A DNA stretch of 8,085 nucleotides, taken from Bacteroidales bacterium UBA932. Its GTDB lineage: Bacteria > Bacteroidota > Bacteroidia > Bacteroidales > UBA932. Below, in pieces: positions 6,709-8,085 of the stretch. The translations under genes and the position numbers were made by a program. The stretch lies in contig DBDM01000181.1 of the NCBI GenBank assembly GCA_002293585.1, positions 2,981 to 11,065 on the forward strand, given 5' to 3'. Every line of letters begins with the position of its first letter. Positions within the stretch are counted from its first letter, which is position 1. A model generated the notes under the pieces. That model saw nothing but the letters and a program-made list of their open reading frames with translations, had not been told where the DNA came from and searched no databases.

Positions 6709-8085
6709 TCTTTCACTAACATCGCTTTAATTTGCGGCACAAAACGGTCGATATCGCCGGCGCCGAAGGTGACTAAAACATCTATATTTTCTTTGGCCAA
6801 TAAGGCCATTAAATCTTCCTTTTTACACATACACTTATCGGCAATGCTTACTTTATCAAAAATAATTTCCGACGTAATTCCTTCTATGGGCAATTCCCGT
6901 GCAGGGTAAATATCCAGTAAAATCAAGCGGTCGAGCAAACTTAAACTTTCGGAAAATCCGGCGGCGAAGTCGCGCGTGCGGGTATACAGGTGCGGTTGGA
7001 ATATGCCGGTGATCCTGCGCCCCGGCCAGGTTTCACGGATGGAAGTAATGGCCGCACGCAATTCTTCGGGATGATGGGCGTAATCGTCAATATACGTACA
7101 ACCCGGCCTGTTCACCTGCACATCAAAACGGCGCTGCACGCCCGAAAAAGAAGCTAAAGCCTGTTTCACTTTATCCATATCAGCGCCATAGGCCCACGCC
7201 GCAGCCACAGCGGCCACTGCATTCTCTACATTCACCCATCCCGGAATGCCCAAGGTGCATTGCTTTAATACACCGTCGGGCAAGTGAATATCAAACTGCA
7301 TTAAACCGTTATCTAAGCGATGAACATTTTCTGCATAAAAATCTGCTTTTTTGTCGAAAGCATAACGATAGATCTTTTGCCCCTTGTCTAATTTGAAAGG
7401 CAGATCAACACCCGCCTTCACGATCAACACACCGCCGGGCTTGACCTGTGCGGCAAAATCAACAAAGGCCTGTTGCATGGCCTCAGGCGTCCCGTAAATA
7501 TCCAAATGGTCGGGATCGGCAGCCGTGATGATGGCTATTTGCGGGAAAAGCTGCAAAAAAGAACGGTCGAACTCGTCGGCCTCCGCCACTAATGCAGGCG
7601 AATGCGACAAGAGGAGATTGGTAGCATAATTTTTAGCTATTCCGCCGAGAAATGCCGTACAACCACCGGCAGCCTGCGTCAACAGGTGCGATAATAAGGT
7701 TGAAGTAGTGGTTTTCCCATGTGTTCCGGCCACCGCCAACGTAGTCTTTTGTGCAGCGATGTGTCCCAACGCCGCAGAACGCTTAATCACCGTATAGCCA
7801 TGTTGACGGAAGTAGTTCAATTCACTGTGATCGCCGGGGACTGCCGGTGTATAAATAACCAATACGTCTTCTTTCGATTGCTTGAACGCTTCCGGTACCA
7901 AGGCCACATCATCTTCAAAATGTATGGTTATACCTTCTTTTTCCAATGCTTCGGTCAGCGGCGACGGCGTACGGTCGTAACCAGCCACCACCGCTCCGGC
8001 GTGCCGGTAATAACGTGCAATAGCACTCATGCCGATGCCACCAATGCCGATGAAATATACAAGTGATGGGTGATGAGTGATGAGT
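6705..8085 (-). CDS. murC: UDP-N-acetylmuramate--L-alanine ligase (MurC), N-terminus beyond the window
   Basis: A cytoplasmic ATP-dependent ligase that adds L-alanine to UDP-MurNAc, the first step of stem-peptide assembly. The Rossmann-like motif VYFIGIGGIGMSAIARYY is encoded across about 8052-8003. The ATP-binding loop GTHGKTTT is at 7727-7704. The Mur central and C-terminal blocks DEFDRSFL, DPDHLDIYG, YIDDYAHHPEEL and FQPHLYTRTRDF all follow in order. The ATG at 8030 is internal to the GIGGIGM motif and cannot be the start. The frame stays open to the right edge with no start codon visible, so about 459 residues are present and probably only the first few are missing. The codons before VYF lie in a 7-base tandem repeat. 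murC is followed by ftsQ after 38 bases and heads the visible part of the cluster. Confidence 0.97.
   Translation of the reverse strand, partial: LITHHPSLVYFIGIGGIGMSAIARYYRHAGAVVAGYDRTPSPLTEALEKEGITIHFEDDVALVPEAFKQSKEDVLVIYTPAVPGDHSELNYFRQHGYTVIKRSAALGHIAAQKTTLAVAGTHGKTTTSTLLSHLLTQAAGGCTAFLGGIAKNYATNLLLSHSPALVAEADEFDRSFLQLFPQIAIITAADPDHLDIYGTPEAMQQAFVDFAAQVKPGGVLIVKAGVDLPFKLDKGQKIYRYAFDKKADFYAENVHRLDNGLMQFDIHLPDGVLKQCTLGIPGWVNVENAVAAVAAAWAYGADMDKVKQALASFSGVQRRFDVQVNRPGCTYIDDYAHHPEELRAAITSIRETWPGRRITGIFQPHLYTRTRDFAAGFSESLSLLDRLILLDIYPARELPIEGITSEIIFDKVSIADKCMCKKEDLMALLAKENIDVLVTFGAGDIDRFVPQIKAMLVKE
8063..8083 (-). repeat. Three-copy heptamer tract at the murC 5' end
   Basis: On the + strand three consecutive heptamers read GTGATGG, GTGATGA and GTGATGA, followed by GT at the window edge. 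In the transcribed direction this is TCATCAC, TCATCAC, CCATCAC, immediately before the codons for LVYFIGIGGIGM of MurC. The tract reaches the edge, so its full copy number is unknown. Because 7 is not a multiple of 3, any change in copy number would shift the frame if the tract is translated. Confidence 0.75.

Noticed and set aside
6705..8030. MurC starting at ATG 8030
   Set aside because: This Met lies inside the conserved VYFIGIGGIGM nucleotide-binding motif; the frame is open upstream to the window edge.

Overview
The window looks like a chromosomal housekeeping segment from a member of the Bacteroidota, most likely order Bacteroidales. This rests on three things: the murC-ftsQ-ftsA-ftsZ gene order, an FtsZ that continues past the usual ENVPAYLR-type peptide to a terminal NSYLNPEVD, and a DoxX-family membrane protein with a DCGCFG loop of the kind commonly found in Bacteroidales. 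These are family recollections, not database results. Gene starts lack strong Shine-Dalgarno sequences, which fits the phylum.

Layout. Positions 1-199 hold no gene; the second half is a tandem repeat of 7-base units running up to the start of the first gene. On the + strand are a DoxX-family membrane protein (200-1471) and murB (1443-2501), which overlap by 29 bases. murB carries a 72-base imperfect palindrome inserted in frame. The interval 2502-3075 holds no intact gene. It contains a decayed dinD (DNA-damage-inducible protein D) on the - strand that lacks a start codon, has lost an internal block and is frameshifted. From 3076 to the right edge the - strand carries the end of a division and cell wall (dcw) cluster. 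In transcription order it is murC (start beyond the right edge), ftsQ, ftsA and ftsZ, with gaps of 38, 7 and 44 bases.

How the genes work together. MurB and MurC act in sequence in cytoplasmic peptidoglycan precursor synthesis: MurB makes UDP-MurNAc and MurC adds L-alanine. FtsZ forms the division ring, FtsA tethers it to the membrane, and FtsQ is the bitopic divisome protein with a periplasmic domain. The DoxX-family protein is probably a membrane redox or thiol-related protein, but its role is not established. The two gene groups converge, with the dinD remnant between them.

The most unusual signals are non-coding or repeat-derived. One is the palindromic element translated as 24 extra residues inside MurB. 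The others are short tandem tracts (7-base units at three gene borders, 8-base units at a fourth) that sit directly against start or stop codons. I see no new multi-gene system here; the genes are conserved housekeeping genes.
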